Shown: positions 38,110 to 47,458, counted from the first letter of the stretch. The stretch is DNA of 64,000 nucleotides from Oxalobacter vibrioformis (GCF_027118995.1 NZ_CP098242.1:2519001-2583000), one strand, 5' to 3'. The notes: generated by a model from the letters alone, not told the origin. Made by a program: numbers and translations.

Positions 38110-38133
38110 CGGGATAAGCTCTTGCTTATCCCG
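38110..38133 (+). promoter_or_regulatory. Perfect hairpin upstream of the Sel1 gene
   Basis: CGGGATAAGC-TCTT-GCTTATCCCG is a 10-bp perfect stem with a four-base loop between the 481-aa gene and the ribosome binding site of the Sel1 gene (AAAGGA, 38140-38145). No U-run follows, so it is not a classic terminator; mRNA stabilisation or partial attenuation between the two genes is more likely. Confidence 0.55.
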
Positions 38134-38151
38134 AACCATAAAAGGATTGAT

Positions 38152-39132
38152 ATGAAAACCGTTTTAAAACTGTTCTTGGTTGTATTGACTTGTGCCATTG
38201 CCGGTTACGCATTCAGTGGGGAACTGGGTGATGCGGATGCGCTGTATGACAAAGGGCAATACAGGAAGGCTCTTGAAATTTATCTGAAGTATCCAGACCA
38301 TCCAGGTGTCCAGAACAATATCGGCATGATTTATATGAAGCCCGGCATGAGGAATGAAAAGGAAGCGTTGAAGTGGTTCCACAAGTCGGGTGCCCAGGGC
38401 AATACCACAGCGTTATACCATCTTGGCATGGCTTACCAGAAAGGCATTGGTGTCAATGCGGATAAGGCCATGGCCTTGAAATACTATCGGGATGCCGCTG
38501 ACAGGGGTATGCCTGAAGCAATGAATGCGGTCGGCCTCTTCTACGACAATGGATGGGGCATCAGACAGAATGAACAACAGGCAGCGAAGTGGTATCAGAA
38601 AGCCGCCGATCACGGGAATGCCCTCGGCCATTGCAACCTGGCTTATGTGCTCATGTATGGCAAGATCATCAAACACGATTACAATAAGGCGCATGCAGTT
38701 TTAAACCAGTGTTTGCAGGCCAATCCTGATAACGCCTGCTGTAATGGCCGCTTGTCTGAACTGTATGCTGACGGGTGGGGTGTGTCGAGAGACTTTAAAA
38801 AAGCGCACGAACTTCGTGTAAAGGCAGCAGCAGGTGACGATGCTGTTGACATGTATATGATGGGACGTGATCTGGATTACGGTATCGGTGTCGAAAAAGA
38901 CCAGACTGCGGCACTTAACTGGTATCAGAAAGCTGCCGCGAAAGATCACGCAAAATCCATGTATCGGTTGTATGAAGTATACGAATACGGCAAACTGGGG
39001 CAGGCGGTAGACAAGAAGAAAGCGGCTGAATGGAGAGCCAGGGCAGAAAAGGCCATGAAAGAACAGGGATTATCCCGGAATGAATGGGTAGATGATTTCC
39101 GGCTCAAAATGGAAGAAGCAGACAAAGATTAA
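38152..39132 (+). CDS. Secreted Sel1-repeat protein, 326 aa
   Basis: A signal peptide (about 1-20, MKTVLKLFLVVLTCAIAGYA) precedes TPR/Sel1-like repeats (for example ALYHLGMAYQKGIGVNADKAMALKYYRDAADRG, shown here as a pattern: A...LG..Y..G.GV..D...A..YY..AA..G), about six in all. The repeats form an alpha-solenoid for protein binding in the periplasm. The start at 38152 has AAAGGA six bases upstream; the frame upstream to 38101 is not translated from a good site. A degenerate Sel1 fragment follows directly. Confidence 0.85.
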   Translation: MKTVLKLFLVVLTCAIAGYAFSGELGDADALYDKGQYRKALEIYLKYPDHPGVQNNIGMIYMKPGMRNEKEALKWFHKSGAQGNTTALYHLGMAYQKGIGVNADKAMALKYYRDAADRGMPEAMNAVGLFYDNGWGIRQNEQQAAKWYQKAADHGNALGHCNLAYVLMYGKIIKHDYNKAHAVLNQCLQANPDNACCNGRLSELYADGWGVSRDFKKAHELRVKAAAGDDAVDMYMMGRDLDYGIGVEKDQTAALNWYQKAAAKDHAKSMYRLYEVYEYGKLGQAVDKKKAAEWRARAEKAMKEQGLSRNEWVDDFRLKMEEADKD

Positions 39133-39143
39133 GCTTCAGAAAC

Positions 39144-39433
39144 ATGGCGTGAGCCTGTCTGCCCAACAGGGATATGCACCGGCCCGGTTCAATCCTGGGT
39201 ATTACATGCGAGGACAGGGTGTCAGAAAGGCTTTTGAAGCAGCCGTTGCATTGTTCCAGAAAGCGGAAAACCAGGGCTTGCCAGATGCACAGGTGCTTCC
39301 TGGCGAAGCACAGGAACGCGGCAACGGCGTAAAGCCGGATCGCAAGGAGGTTGTCAAGTGGTACAAGAAAGTTGCTCTACAGGGCGACAAGGATGCCATT
39401 GCCAAGCTGAAAAAGATGTCACAAGATAAATGA
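39144..39433 (+). pseudogene. Degenerate Sel1-repeat fragment
   Basis: The frame encodes SAQQGYAPARFNPGYYMRGQGV and WYKKVALQGDKDAIAKLKKMSQ, recognisable Sel1 repeats with substitutions at conserved positions (for example FNPGYYM for LG.MY). It has no signal peptide or ribosome binding site of its own and its open frame overlaps the end of the intact gene. Best read as the remains of a tandem duplicate. Confidence 0.6.
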
Positions 39434-39578
39434 CGCAGAAAGATTTCGGCAATATCCAGGTGAGCCTTTTTGCTGAATCCGCGCGATACTCCCGTTTTCA
39501 GGCAATGGCTTGAAGAAGCGGTTGAGCATGACGATGAGGAATAACCGGCGGTTTCCGGGAATCGCAACATGACGGTAT

Positions 39579-39612
39579 AAAAAAAGGGAGCGTTATTCAC
39601 GCTCCCTTTCCC
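39579..39612 (-). terminator. Terminator of rne
   Basis: AAAGGGAGCG-TTATTCA-CGCTCCCTTT has a 10-bp stem; the A-run on its left side provides the U-run for minus-strand transcripts, i.e. for rne, whose stop is at 39633. It may also act weakly on plus-strand transcripts. Confidence 0.8.
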
Positions 39613-39632
39613 ATCAAAGCCAGTGATCCGGC

Positions 39633-42600
39633 TTATTTTTTCGTATCCACCTGTACCAGCGGCTCATCTGCAACCGGTGGCGGCATCCTGCGGCGGCGGG
39701 CAGGGCGGGGGGCTTCCTCCTCCACGGCCACCTGTGCTGCCCTTTCCTGTGCCTGGCGCAGTTTTTCCGGGTCAGTTGCAGCCATGGTCAGCCCGGCAGA
39801 AGCCAGCACATCACTGAAATCCTCAGTCACTTCCGCCTCAACCATCGGATGGCGTTCCGCTTCAGTAAGGGGTTTGACCTCAACGCCGGCTTCTTCCATC
39901 GGCTCGGCAAGGACAACCGTCTCAGGCTCGACAACCGGCTCATCCACCACGATGACTTCCGGCTCGGCCGGTGTTTCATCAATGACCGCTTCTTCTACCC
40001 GGATCGTTTCCTCAATCACCACTTCCCCGACAGGAGTCTCTTCTGTTACCTCCGCATCCAAGACAGGGGCCGTGAGGAAGTCTGAAACCTCCAGTGCCAC
40101 GGTTTCGGGCGATGCATCGGCTGTCCTGGCTTCTGCAGCAACCACTGGCACTTCTTCAGCGACAGGAAGCGGCACCCCTGCCGGATTGTCCGCAGGAAGG
40201 GCGTCCAGATCCACGACAGCCTCATCATTCGGATCATAAAAAGCCACTGGCGTCACACGCGGATTCTCGGCGGGTATTTCCTTGACAACTGCCTCAACGG
40301 TTTCAACCGGCCTGAAAGCCACATCTTCGACCCTGGCATCGCGAGTTGCCACTTCGGAGACATCCCTTCCTGCCAGATCATTCTGGCTGAGGGTATCCGC
40401 CATGAGGCCATCAACCAGTTCATCGATTTCACGGGCTTCGCCTGATACGATTTCCGCGACTTCCGCACTGTCCGCAATACTGTCACGATCACGGCGGTTG
40501 CGGTTGCGTCCGCCACGGCGACGGCGGCGGCGCGGCTCGTCCTCACCCGAAGCGGTATCAGCCGTTTTCGCGTCAGCCGGTCCCGATGCGTCAATGATTC
40601 CGGTATCACGAGGCTCTTTCACGACTTCGTTGTTGGCATCCAGCAGTTCCATTTCTTCTGTAGCAGCGGCTTTTTCCTTCTGCTCACCCTTGGCGCCACC
40701 TGAACGGCGGTTGCGCTTTCTTTCCCCTGTGCCGCCTTCTTTCGGCTGCCGGGGTTGCTTTGGCGCCTTTGGCATGGTCATTTCGTCATTGACCACGTCC
40801 ATGGTGTTTTCTATGGCTGTTTCTGGCGCCTGATCTTCGCGATTGCGGTCACGTCCCCGGCGATTACGGTTGCGGTTACGGTTGCGGTCACGGTCGCCAT
40901 TATTGCGTTTGGCGCGGGTATCACCGGAAGGTTTCGGTGGCGGAGCCACTTCTTCCTCGGCTTTTTCAATACCAAAAAAGGCCAGTATCTTGTCCCAGAC
41001 ACCACCTGAAGCCGGTGCGGCTACAGGCGCGGCAGCGGCTGGTGCCGGCGGCGGGGCCGGTGGCGGCGCATCCGGTGAAATGGTTTTCACCAGGGCTTCC
41101 TGACGCGGCTTGGGCGCTTCTTTCTGTGTCTTGTTGAAGCTCATGTCCACATCAGTTGACTCTTCAGCCAGTTCAAAGCTCAGGTGATTGTCATCAAGAC
41201 GCGGATCGTCATGTTTTAAGCGTTCCAGCTTGTAGCGGGGCGTTTCCAGGTATTTGTTCGGGATGACCGTTATCGCAACACGGTGGCGCGCCTCAATCTT
41301 GATGACTTCGCCGCGTTTTTCATTCAAAAGGAAAGCGGCAACACCCACCGGCAACTGGATATGAATGGCTGCCGAACTTTCCTTCATGGATTCTTCTTCA
41401 ATGATGCGCAGCACCTGCAGAGAAAAAGAATCCACATCACGGATATGGCCGGTGCCATTGCATCGCGGGCAGGTGATATGGCTGCCTTCTGAAAGCGCAG
41501 GGCGCAGGCGCTGGCGTGAAAGCTCAATCAGGCCAAAGCGGGAAATCTTGTCCATCTGCACCCGTGCACGGTCATGGCGCAGGGCATCTTTCAGGCGGTT
41601 TTCGATCTCACGCTTGTTTTTCGAGACTTCCATGTCGATGAAGTCAATCACGATCAGGCCGCCCAGGTCACGCAGGCGAAGCTGGCGGGCGGCTTCTTCT
41701 GCGGCTTCACAGTTGGTGTTGAATGCCGTTGTCTCGATGTCGCCGCCACGGGTTGAGCGCGCGGAGTTGACGTCAATCGATACCAGTGCCTCGGTATGGT
41801 CGATCACAATAGAGCCACCGGATGGCAGCGGAACCACGCGGGAATAGGCGGTTTCAATCTGGTGCTCGATCTGGAAACGCGAAAAGAGCGGAATATCGTC
41901 ACGATAGCGCTTGACCCGGTTTACCATATCCGGCATGACGTGGCTCATGAACTGGCGGGCCTGCTCATAAATCTCGTCCGTATCAATCAGGATCTCGCCA
42001 ATATCCGGCTGGAAGTAGTCGCGGATCGCGCGGATCACCAGCGAAGATTCGTGGTAGATCAGAAAAGCGCCCGGCGCCGAGCTGCCGGCGCCATCAATGG
42101 CACGCCAGAGCTGGAGCAGGTAATTCAGGTCCCATTGCAGCTCTTCCACGCTTCTGCCGATACCGGCAGTGCGGGCAATGACAGACATGCCCGGCGGCAG
42201 GTCAAGCTTATCAATGTTTTCACGCAGTTCCTGGCGTTCTTCGCCTTCAACCCGGCGGGAGACACCACCGCCACGCGGATTGTTCGGCATCAGGACAAGG
42301 TAGCGGCCAGCCAGTGAGACAAAGGTGGTCAGTGCAGCGCCCTTATTGCCGCGCTCTTCCTTTTCCACCTGGACCATGATCTCCTGGCCTTCGGCAAGGG
42401 CATCCTTGATGGAAGCGTTACGGACATCAACGCCTTCCTTGAAAAGGCCTCTGACCACTTCCTTGAAAGGCAGAAAACCATGCCGGTCTTCACCGTAATT
42501 GACAAAACACGCTTCAAGCGATGGCTCGATGCGTGTAATGACGGCTTTATAGATATTGGATTTGTGCTGTTCTTTTCCTGCTGTTTCAATATCAATATCG

Positions 42601-42674
42601 AGGAGCTTTTGCCCGTCGACAATCGCCACACGCAGTTCTTCCTGCTGTGTTGCGTTAAACAACATACGTTTCAT
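39633..42674 (-). CDS. rne: Ribonuclease E
   Basis: Essential endoribonuclease for rRNA/tRNA processing and mRNA decay and scaffold of the degradosome. The N-terminal catalytic half has the S1 domain (about 36-118), the metal-binding aspartates D301 (SIDVNSAR) and D344 (IVIDFIDME), equivalent to E. coli D303 and D346, and the zinc-link C402-P-R-C405. The C-terminal half from about 500 is disordered, Pro/Glu/Ala rich, with two Arg-rich blocks (near 585-612 and 710-728) that probably bind RNA, followed by an acidic Glu/Val repeat region. The 1013-aa length is typical. It is divergent from rluC, as in many proteobacteria. Confidence 0.96.
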   Translation of the reverse strand: MKRMLFNATQQEELRVAIVDGQKLLDIDIETAGKEQHKSNIYKAVITRIEPSLEACFVNYGEDRHGFLPFKEVVRGLFKEGVDVRNASIKDALAEGQEIMVQVEKEERGNKGAALTTFVSLAGRYLVLMPNNPRGGGVSRRVEGEERQELRENIDKLDLPPGMSVIARTAGIGRSVEELQWDLNYLLQLWRAIDGAGSSAPGAFLIYHESSLVIRAIRDYFQPDIGEILIDTDEIYEQARQFMSHVMPDMVNRVKRYRDDIPLFSRFQIEHQIETAYSRVVPLPSGGSIVIDHTEALVSIDVNSARSTRGGDIETTAFNTNCEAAEEAARQLRLRDLGGLIVIDFIDMEVSKNKREIENRLKDALRHDRARVQMDKISRFGLIELSRQRLRPALSEGSHITCPRCNGTGHIRDVDSFSLQVLRIIEEESMKESSAAIHIQLPVGVAAFLLNEKRGEVIKIEARHRVAITVIPNKYLETPRYKLERLKHDDPRLDDNHLSFELAEESTDVDMSFNKTQKEAPKPRQEALVKTISPDAPPPAPPPAPAAAAPVAAPASGGVWDKILAFFGIEKAEEEVAPPPKPSGDTRAKRNNGDRDRNRNRNRNRRGRDRNREDQAPETAIENTMDVVNDEMTMPKAPKQPRQPKEGGTGERKRNRRSGGAKGEQKEKAAATEEMELLDANNEVVKEPRDTGIIDASGPADAKTADTASGEDEPRRRRRRGGRNRNRRDRDSIADSAEVAEIVSGEAREIDELVDGLMADTLSQNDLAGRDVSEVATRDARVEDVAFRPVETVEAVVKEIPAENPRVTPVAFYDPNDEAVVDLDALPADNPAGVPLPVAEEVPVVAAEARTADASPETVALEVSDFLTAPVLDAEVTEETPVGEVVIEETIRVEEAVIDETPAEPEVIVVDEPVVEPETVVLAEPMEEAGVEVKPLTEAERHPMVEAEVTEDFSDVLASAGLTMAATDPEKLRQAQERAAQVAVEEEAPRPARRRRMPPPVADEPLVQVDTKK

Positions 42675-43431
42675 AATAAATACACTCCGGGGCCCAAAGG
42701 GCCGCTTTTACACCGCTTCACACTGTAGGACCTGTTAAAACGATGATGCCTGTTACAAAGCGCTTACGCCGTAAATAGCGGTGTTGCCTCGCAAAACCTG
42801 AATTTGACGTAGGTTGCTACGCCTGCATCCAGATTTCCCTCGGCGCCTTGCTCTTTGCAGCATAAACTGCTTTTCACAGACGCCCTCATCGTATTAACCG
42901 ACCCTAGGGGAGCGGTCGTTCATTGGGGTGTACGCCAGGATGGAAAGAGGAAAAGAAAAAATGCCCGGGCGGATGGTGGAAAGGCGCAAGCGCACGTTTT
43001 CTCACCGGACAGGAGAGGGCCTGATAATCAGTAATATCGGCAATAATGCCTGCAATATACATTTCAGTGCGTTTTCAAAAAAACAGCCTGATCGGGCAGA
43101 ACAGGGTGTTTACCATTAAAAAAACAGCAGTCTTATCAAACACGCAGTTGGCAAGCAATTTATATACGGTTTTTACTATCATGCTTGCCGCTTTATATTC
43201 TTCAAATTTCCTACGCAAAATCCTGCTTTTTTCTGCCTGATCCGGTTGCAGCATCAGGGCGCAACGTTGACCGGCTAAAAAAAGTGCGTACACAGCTCAT
43301 CCATTCAATTTGCCTTTTGGCGAGGCCAATGGATATGCCCCCTGTGTAGAATGCTAAAATCTGCAGCGTACACACAAAAAAACAGTTGTGCAGAAAAAAG
43401 TGCACGAACCGTTCCGGGATTATATATTCAA
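42675..43431. other. rne-rluC divergent intergenic region
   Basis: 757 bases without a supported gene. It holds a copy of the 181-bp MITE-like repeat (42726-42906), the rne leader, and an AT-rich stretch next to rluC. In enterobacteria the rne leader mediates autoregulation; here the repeat sits only 52 bases upstream of the rne start and therefore inside or just upstream of the leader. Short frames in 42928-43240 lack ribosome binding sites and homology. Confidence 0.5.
42726..42906. repeat. 181-bp MITE-like repeat, copy 2
   Basis: The left end TAGGACCTGTTAAAACGATGA pairs with 42886-42906 with four mismatches out of 21. The interior is about 70-75% identical to 10935-11115 by eye, in the same orientation and of the same total length. 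TA at both outer ends may be the target duplication. Confidence 0.65.
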
Positions 43432-44463
43432 ATGAGCCAAACTAACAGGGGTAGGGTGGGCCAAAGTGCCAAAAAACAGCAGGAAAGGCCTGTTGGATCA
43501 AATCCGGCGCAGGTTCGGCTTGTCACCATCACCGAAAACGAAGACGGGCAGCGCATCGACAACTACCTCTTCAAACACTGCAAGGGAGTGCCCAAAAGCC
43601 ATGTCTACCGCATCCTGCGCTCGGGCGAGGTCCGGGTCAACAAGGGCAGGATCGACCAGACCTACCGGCTTAAAGCTGGCGACATCATCCGTATCCCCCC
43701 TGTCCGGATGGCCGAGCGGGAGGAAAAAGCTATTCCCCCGGCCCGCTTTGAAACCCTCTTTGAAGATGAGCACCTGCTTATCATCAACAAGCCGGCCGGT
43801 GTGGCGGTGCATGGCGGCTCCGGTGTGGATTTCGGCGTCATTGAGCAGCTTCGCGCTTCCCGGCCCGAACTGAAATACCTCGAACTCGTCCACCGCCTGG
43901 ACCGGGAAACCTCAGGTATCCTGATGCTGGCAAAAAAGCGTCCGGCCCTGCGGCGTATGCACGAACAGATGCGCGAAGGCAGTATCGACAAGCGCTACCA
44001 GACCCTGGTGCAGGGCAACTGGGCCAACCAGCGCCAGCATGTGAAACTGCCGCTTTTCAAATACCTCACGCCCGATGGTGAAAGGCGGGTACGCGTCCAG
44101 CCCGGCGGCATTGAATCCCACACCATATTCAATGTCATGGAAAAATACGATGACTTCACCCTGCTTGAGGCTGAACTCAAAACAGGGCGAACCCACCAGA
44201 TAAGGGTGCATCTGGCTGCCAGCGGCCATGTCATTGCCGGGGACGACAAATACGGCGATTTTGACCTGAACCGCCAGCTCCAGAAAGCGGGCGATACCGG
44301 TGCGGCCTTAAAGCGCATGTTCCTGCACGCTTACCGACTCACTTTCATCCACCCCCATTCCGGAGAAGAGATGACCGTCACGGCACCATTGCCTCCCGAA
44401 TGCGCCCGCTACCTGGAAAGCCTCAACACCCCGACCGGCGAAAAGGCTACAATGTCGCCTTGA
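43432..44463 (+). CDS. rluC: 23S rRNA pseudouridine synthase RluC
   Basis: Isomerises uridines 955, 2504 and 2580 (E. coli numbering) of 23S rRNA. The 343-aa protein has an N-terminal S4 RNA-binding domain (QRIDNYLFKHCKGVPKSHVYRILRSGEVRVN) and the pseudouridine synthase domain with the catalytic aspartate D157 in HRLDRETSG, followed by KTGRTHQIRVH. The start at 43432 begins MSQTNRG; the in-frame stretch upstream to 43351 has no ribosome binding site. The gene order rne / rluC / HAD phosphatase / S49 peptidase is the usual one in Burkholderiales. Confidence 0.93.
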   Translation: MSQTNRGRVGQSAKKQQERPVGSNPAQVRLVTITENEDGQRIDNYLFKHCKGVPKSHVYRILRSGEVRVNKGRIDQTYRLKAGDIIRIPPVRMAEREEKAIPPARFETLFEDEHLLIINKPAGVAVHGGSGVDFGVIEQLRASRPELKYLELVHRLDRETSGILMLAKKRPALRRMHEQMREGSIDKRYQTLVQGNWANQRQHVKLPLFKYLTPDGERRVRVQPGGIESHTIFNVMEKYDDFTLLEAELKTGRTHQIRVHLAASGHVIAGDDKYGDFDLNRQLQKAGDTGAALKRMFLHAYRLTFIHPHSGEEMTVTAPLPPECARYLESLNTPTGEKATMSP

Positions 44464-44483
44464 TTCCCTAACCAAAAGAGGAT

Positions 44484-44502
44484 GAGGGATGGTATATCCC
44501 TC
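44484..44502 (+). promoter_or_regulatory. Hairpin covering the ribosome binding region of the HAD gene
   Basis: GAGGGAT-GGTAT-ATCCCTC is a seven-pair perfect stem nine bases upstream of the start at 44511. The purine-rich GAGGG, the best Shine-Dalgarno candidate, is in its left arm, so translation may depend on opening of the stem. Confidence 0.45.
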
Positions 44503-44510
44503 TTCACCAC

Positions 44511-45170
44511 ATGGCAAAAAACCACTTCGACCTTATCGTTTTTGACTGGGACGGCACGCTCATGGACAGCACGGCCGCCATCGTCAAAAGTATCCAGGCA
44601 GCCGCCGATGCGTTAAAACTGCCTGTGCCGGATAAAGAAACGGCCGCCCATGTTATCGGGCTTGGCCTTTATGAGGCGATGGAAGCGGTTATGCCCGGCG
44701 CAGACCCGGCGATTTATCCGCAGATGGCAGACCAGTACCGGCGCCTCTACCTCCAGTTCAGCCAGGAAATCACGCTGTTTGACGGCGTTATCGAGATGCT
44801 CGAAGACCTGGCTTTAAGCGACTACCTGCTGGCTGTTGCTACTGGCAAAAGCCGCCGGGGGCTGGACCGTGTTCTTGCCGAGACCGGCACCGGGCGTTTT
44901 TTTCAGGCCACCCGTACCGCCGACCAGACCCATTCCAAGCCGCATCCCGCCATGCTCCAGGAGATCACCGAAGAACTCGGAGAAGACATGGCCCGCACCG
45001 TCATGGTCGGTGATACCACCCACGATCTGCTGATGGCCGCCAATGCCGGGGCAGCAGGCATTGCGGTCCAGTATGGCGCCCACCCCCTTGATGAACTCAA
45101 ACGCTTAAAGCCGCTGTATACTGCAGAATCCGTGATCAGCCTGCATGACTGGCTCAAGAAAAATGCCTGA
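44511..45170 (+). CDS. HAD-superfamily hydrolase, phosphoglycolate phosphatase-like
   Basis: A 219-aa HAD subfamily IA phosphatase: nucleophile and acid D12/D14 in VFDWDGTLMDS, motif II T in VATGKS, motif III Lys in HSKPHPAM, and motif IV GDTTHDLLMA. The cap domain lies at about 20-85. Homologues next to rluC are often annotated as Gph-like; the substrate is not certain. It is probably co-transcribed with the S49 peptidase gene 20 bases downstream. Confidence 0.88.
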   Translation: MAKNHFDLIVFDWDGTLMDSTAAIVKSIQAAADALKLPVPDKETAAHVIGLGLYEAMEAVMPGADPAIYPQMADQYRRLYLQFSQEITLFDGVIEMLEDLALSDYLLAVATGKSRRGLDRVLAETGTGRFFQATRTADQTHSKPHPAMLQEITEELGEDMARTVMVGDTTHDLLMAANAGAAGIAVQYGAHPLDELKRLKPLYTAESVISLHDWLKKNA

Positions 45171-45190
45171 CAAGGCCCGAAAGAGAGCTT

Positions 45191-46204
45191 ATGGAAAACA
45201 CCACCAACGACACCACAACACCAGCCACATCATCTCCCCAGCCGGAGGCTGTTTCCGAAAAAAGCATTGCCTGGGAAAGAGAAATGATCGAGAAAATGCT
45301 GACGGCCGGCCTCAAGGAACAGCGGGCCAAACGCCGTTGGAGTATCTTTTTCAAATTTGTCGGCATTGCCATTGTCCTCATTATCTTTGGCATGGCAAAG
45401 ACCTTTGATCTTTCCAGCAGCGAAACCGTGCCGATGGAGTCCCATGCCGCGCTGATCAAGATCAATGGCGTCATCCAGTCTGAAGGAAAGGCTTCTGCCG
45501 AAAACATCATCAAGGCATTGCAGAAAGCATTCGGTGAAAAAAAGACCGTTGGCATTATCCTGCGCATCAACAGTCCGGGTGGAAGTCCTGTGCAGGCGGG
45601 CCGTATCTATGATGAAATCCAGCGTTTGAAGCAACAGTACCCGGACAAGCCCGTGCATGTTGTGGTGGAAGAAATGTGCGCATCCGGCGGCTATTACATT
45701 GCTGCCGCTGCCAATAACATCTATGTGGACAAGGCCAGCCTGGTCGGCTCAATCGGTGTGCTGGTCAATGGCTTCGGTTTTACCGGCCTCATGGACAAGA
45801 TTGGCATTGAGCGCCGCCTCATGACATCCGGCAAGAACAAGGCATTCATGGACCCGTTTTCCCCGCAGAATCCCCAGCAGAAACAGTATGTCCAGGAATT
45901 GATTGATGAGATACACGAGCAGTTCATTGCGGTGGTCAAAACCGGCCGGGGTGACCGTCTGAAAGAAAATGGCAATATATTCAGCGGCCTGGTCTGGACT
46001 GGCACCAAGGCCATTGAGCTGGGGCTGGCTGACGAATTGGGTAATGTGGACAGTGTTGCCAGGGATGTCCTGAAAACCCAGACAATCGTGGACTATACCG
46101 AAGAAGAAAAACTCTCTGACCGTGTGCTCAAGAAGCTGGGGGCTTCAATGGGAGAGGGCGCTGCCAGATACAGCTCGCAGGAACTCCTGCCGTCGCTGAA
46201 ATAG
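45191..46204 (+). CDS. S49 family signal peptide peptidase, SppA-like
   Basis: Membrane-bound serine protease that degrades cleaved signal peptides. The N-terminal 40 residues are cytoplasmic, one membrane segment is at about 57-74 (FVGIAIVLIIFGMAKTF), and the periplasmic protease domain carries SPGGSPVQAG, the nucleophile S165 in CASGGYYIAA, the LVGSIGV strand and the general-base lysine near 215-217 in SGKNK. The 337-aa single-domain form is the short SppA type (about half of E. coli SppA), which oligomerises. A strong terminator follows. Confidence 0.9.
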   Translation: MENTTNDTTTPATSSPQPEAVSEKSIAWEREMIEKMLTAGLKEQRAKRRWSIFFKFVGIAIVLIIFGMAKTFDLSSSETVPMESHAALIKINGVIQSEGKASAENIIKALQKAFGEKKTVGIILRINSPGGSPVQAGRIYDEIQRLKQQYPDKPVHVVVEEMCASGGYYIAAAANNIYVDKASLVGSIGVLVNGFGFTGLMDKIGIERRLMTSGKNKAFMDPFSPQNPQQKQYVQELIDEIHEQFIAVVKTGRGDRLKENGNIFSGLVWTGTKAIELGLADELGNVDSVARDVLKTQTIVDYTEEEKLSDRVLKKLGASMGEGAARYSSQELLPSLK

Positions 46205-46230
46205 GCGTTGGCGAATCAGGAAAACAGGAC

Positions 46231-46262
46231 AAAACGGCCTTGAAAGAGGCCGTTTTGTTTTT
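46231..46262 (+). terminator. Terminator after the S49 peptidase gene
   Basis: AAAACGGCCT pairs with AGGCCGTTTT around a short TGAA-type loop, followed by GTTTTTTG. Confidence 0.85.
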
Positions 46263-46387
46263 TGATGTATGGCTTTAAAATTATTATGCAACATGATGAT
46301 ATAAAAAATATTTTGAAGTGGTTGTGAAGAAGATTTTTTCCGGTTCTTGTTGGTATCCTTATCAAGGCCAGCCAGCCTGATGTCTCA

Positions 46388-46543
46388 ATGGATGAAGTCT
46401 GGAAAAAGCTGGAAAACATAGCGAAACATGGGGAAGAGAAAGGAAAAGGAAAAGTGGTGGTGAATGGCTGGACATACCGCATGACGCTCGATGGTGACAA
46501 AAATTTCACCTTTTCCGCGACAGCACCCAAACGCCGCAAATAA
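46388..46543 (+). CDS. Possible small basic protein, 51 aa
   Basis: A short frame beginning MDEVWKKLENIAKHGEEKGKG and ending in FTFSATAPKRRK. Its codon use and amino-acid pattern (amphipathic helix, then VVVNGWTYRMTLDGDKNFTF beta-hairpin) look coding; the Met at 46388 lacks a clear Shine-Dalgarno site, and the frame is open some way upstream. Located between the terminator of the S49 gene and marC. Confidence 0.4.
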   Translation: MDEVWKKLENIAKHGEEKGKGKVVVNGWTYRMTLDGDKNFTFSATAPKRRK

Positions 46544-46577
46544 AGCATAAAACGCAGGGGAAGAAGGGAAAATCGCG

Positions 46578-47279
46578 TTATCCAACAATCGGCTTGATAC
46601 CGAACATATTGATGATTTCGATGACGCCGTTGATGGCAAACTGCACTGCCATGCAGATCAGCAGAAAACCCATCACACGCGAGATGGCATCAATGCCGCT
46701 GTTGCCGAAAAGCCGCATGATCCAGTTTGAGCTGCGAAGGCATCCCCAGATGATCAGCGAGACAATGATCGAAATCGGGATGGGGACCAGTAGATAAACC
46801 CAGGTCGATACCCCGCCATCCGCCATGACAGCAGAAGTGGAGGTGATGATCATCGCCATTGTGCCGGGACCGGCGGTACTTGGCATTGCCAGTGGCACAA
46901 AGGCAATATCGGATTTCTTGTGCAGATTGATCTCAGCTGATTTCAGCTCTGCTTCGGTTGATTCATGAGGACTCTGATCCGGAAAAAGCATCTTAAAGCC
47001 GATCACCGACACAATCAGGCCACCTGCGATACGCAGGCCTGGAATCGAAATACCAAACAGCGACATGACAATCTGCCCGGCATAAAACGTTACCAGCATG
47101 ATAATACAGACATAAATGGATGCCTTTAACGACTGCTCATTGCGTTCATCCGGCGTCATGTGGCCGGAGAGTCCCAAAAGGAGGGCAACCGTTGTGAGCG
47201 GATTGGCCAGTGGCAGGATTACTGTCACGCCAAGCAGCGTCAGCTTGAGCAAGTCGAATAAATCCAGCAGTATTTTCAT
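46578..47279 (-). CDS. MarC family integral membrane protein
   Basis: Six-helix inner-membrane protein, 233 aa. The family pattern is clear: [28 protein letters not shown] near the N-terminus (shown as the P-L-A-N-P motif), [10 protein letters not shown] in the middle, and [15 protein letters not shown], the duplicated P.GP.T motif. Function is unknown; the historical link to multiple antibiotic resistance was not upheld. It is a single gene on the minus strand. Confidence 0.88.
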   Translation of the reverse strand: MKILLDLFDLLKLTLLGVTVILPLANPLTTVALLLGLSGHMTPDERNEQSLKASIYVCIIMLVTFYAGQIVMSLFGISIPGLRIAGGLIVSVIGFKMLFPDQSPHESTEAELKSAEINLHKKSDIAFVPLAMPSTAGPGTMAMIITSTSAVMADGGVSTWVYLLVPIPISIIVSLIIWGCLRSSNWIMRLFGNSGIDAISRVMGFLLICMAVQFAINGVIEIINMFGIKPIVG

Positions 47280-47458
47280 CGATCAGGAGCAGGACAACTA
47301 TCTGTTAATAAGCTTAACATACATCAGGCTGAGGTTTGCACCTCGCTGTTAAGCGGGTATAACGAGAAAGATCAAATCCGGCAGGAGGTCACAGCCCGGT
47401 ATAAATGGAATACAATGCAGCCATTGTATTTTCAAAAACTACTGATACAAGCCACACT

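Noticed and set aside
42928..43240. Two plus-strand frames of 63-64 codons between rne and rluC
   Set aside because: No ribosome binding site, no family resemblance, biased composition from poly-A stretches.
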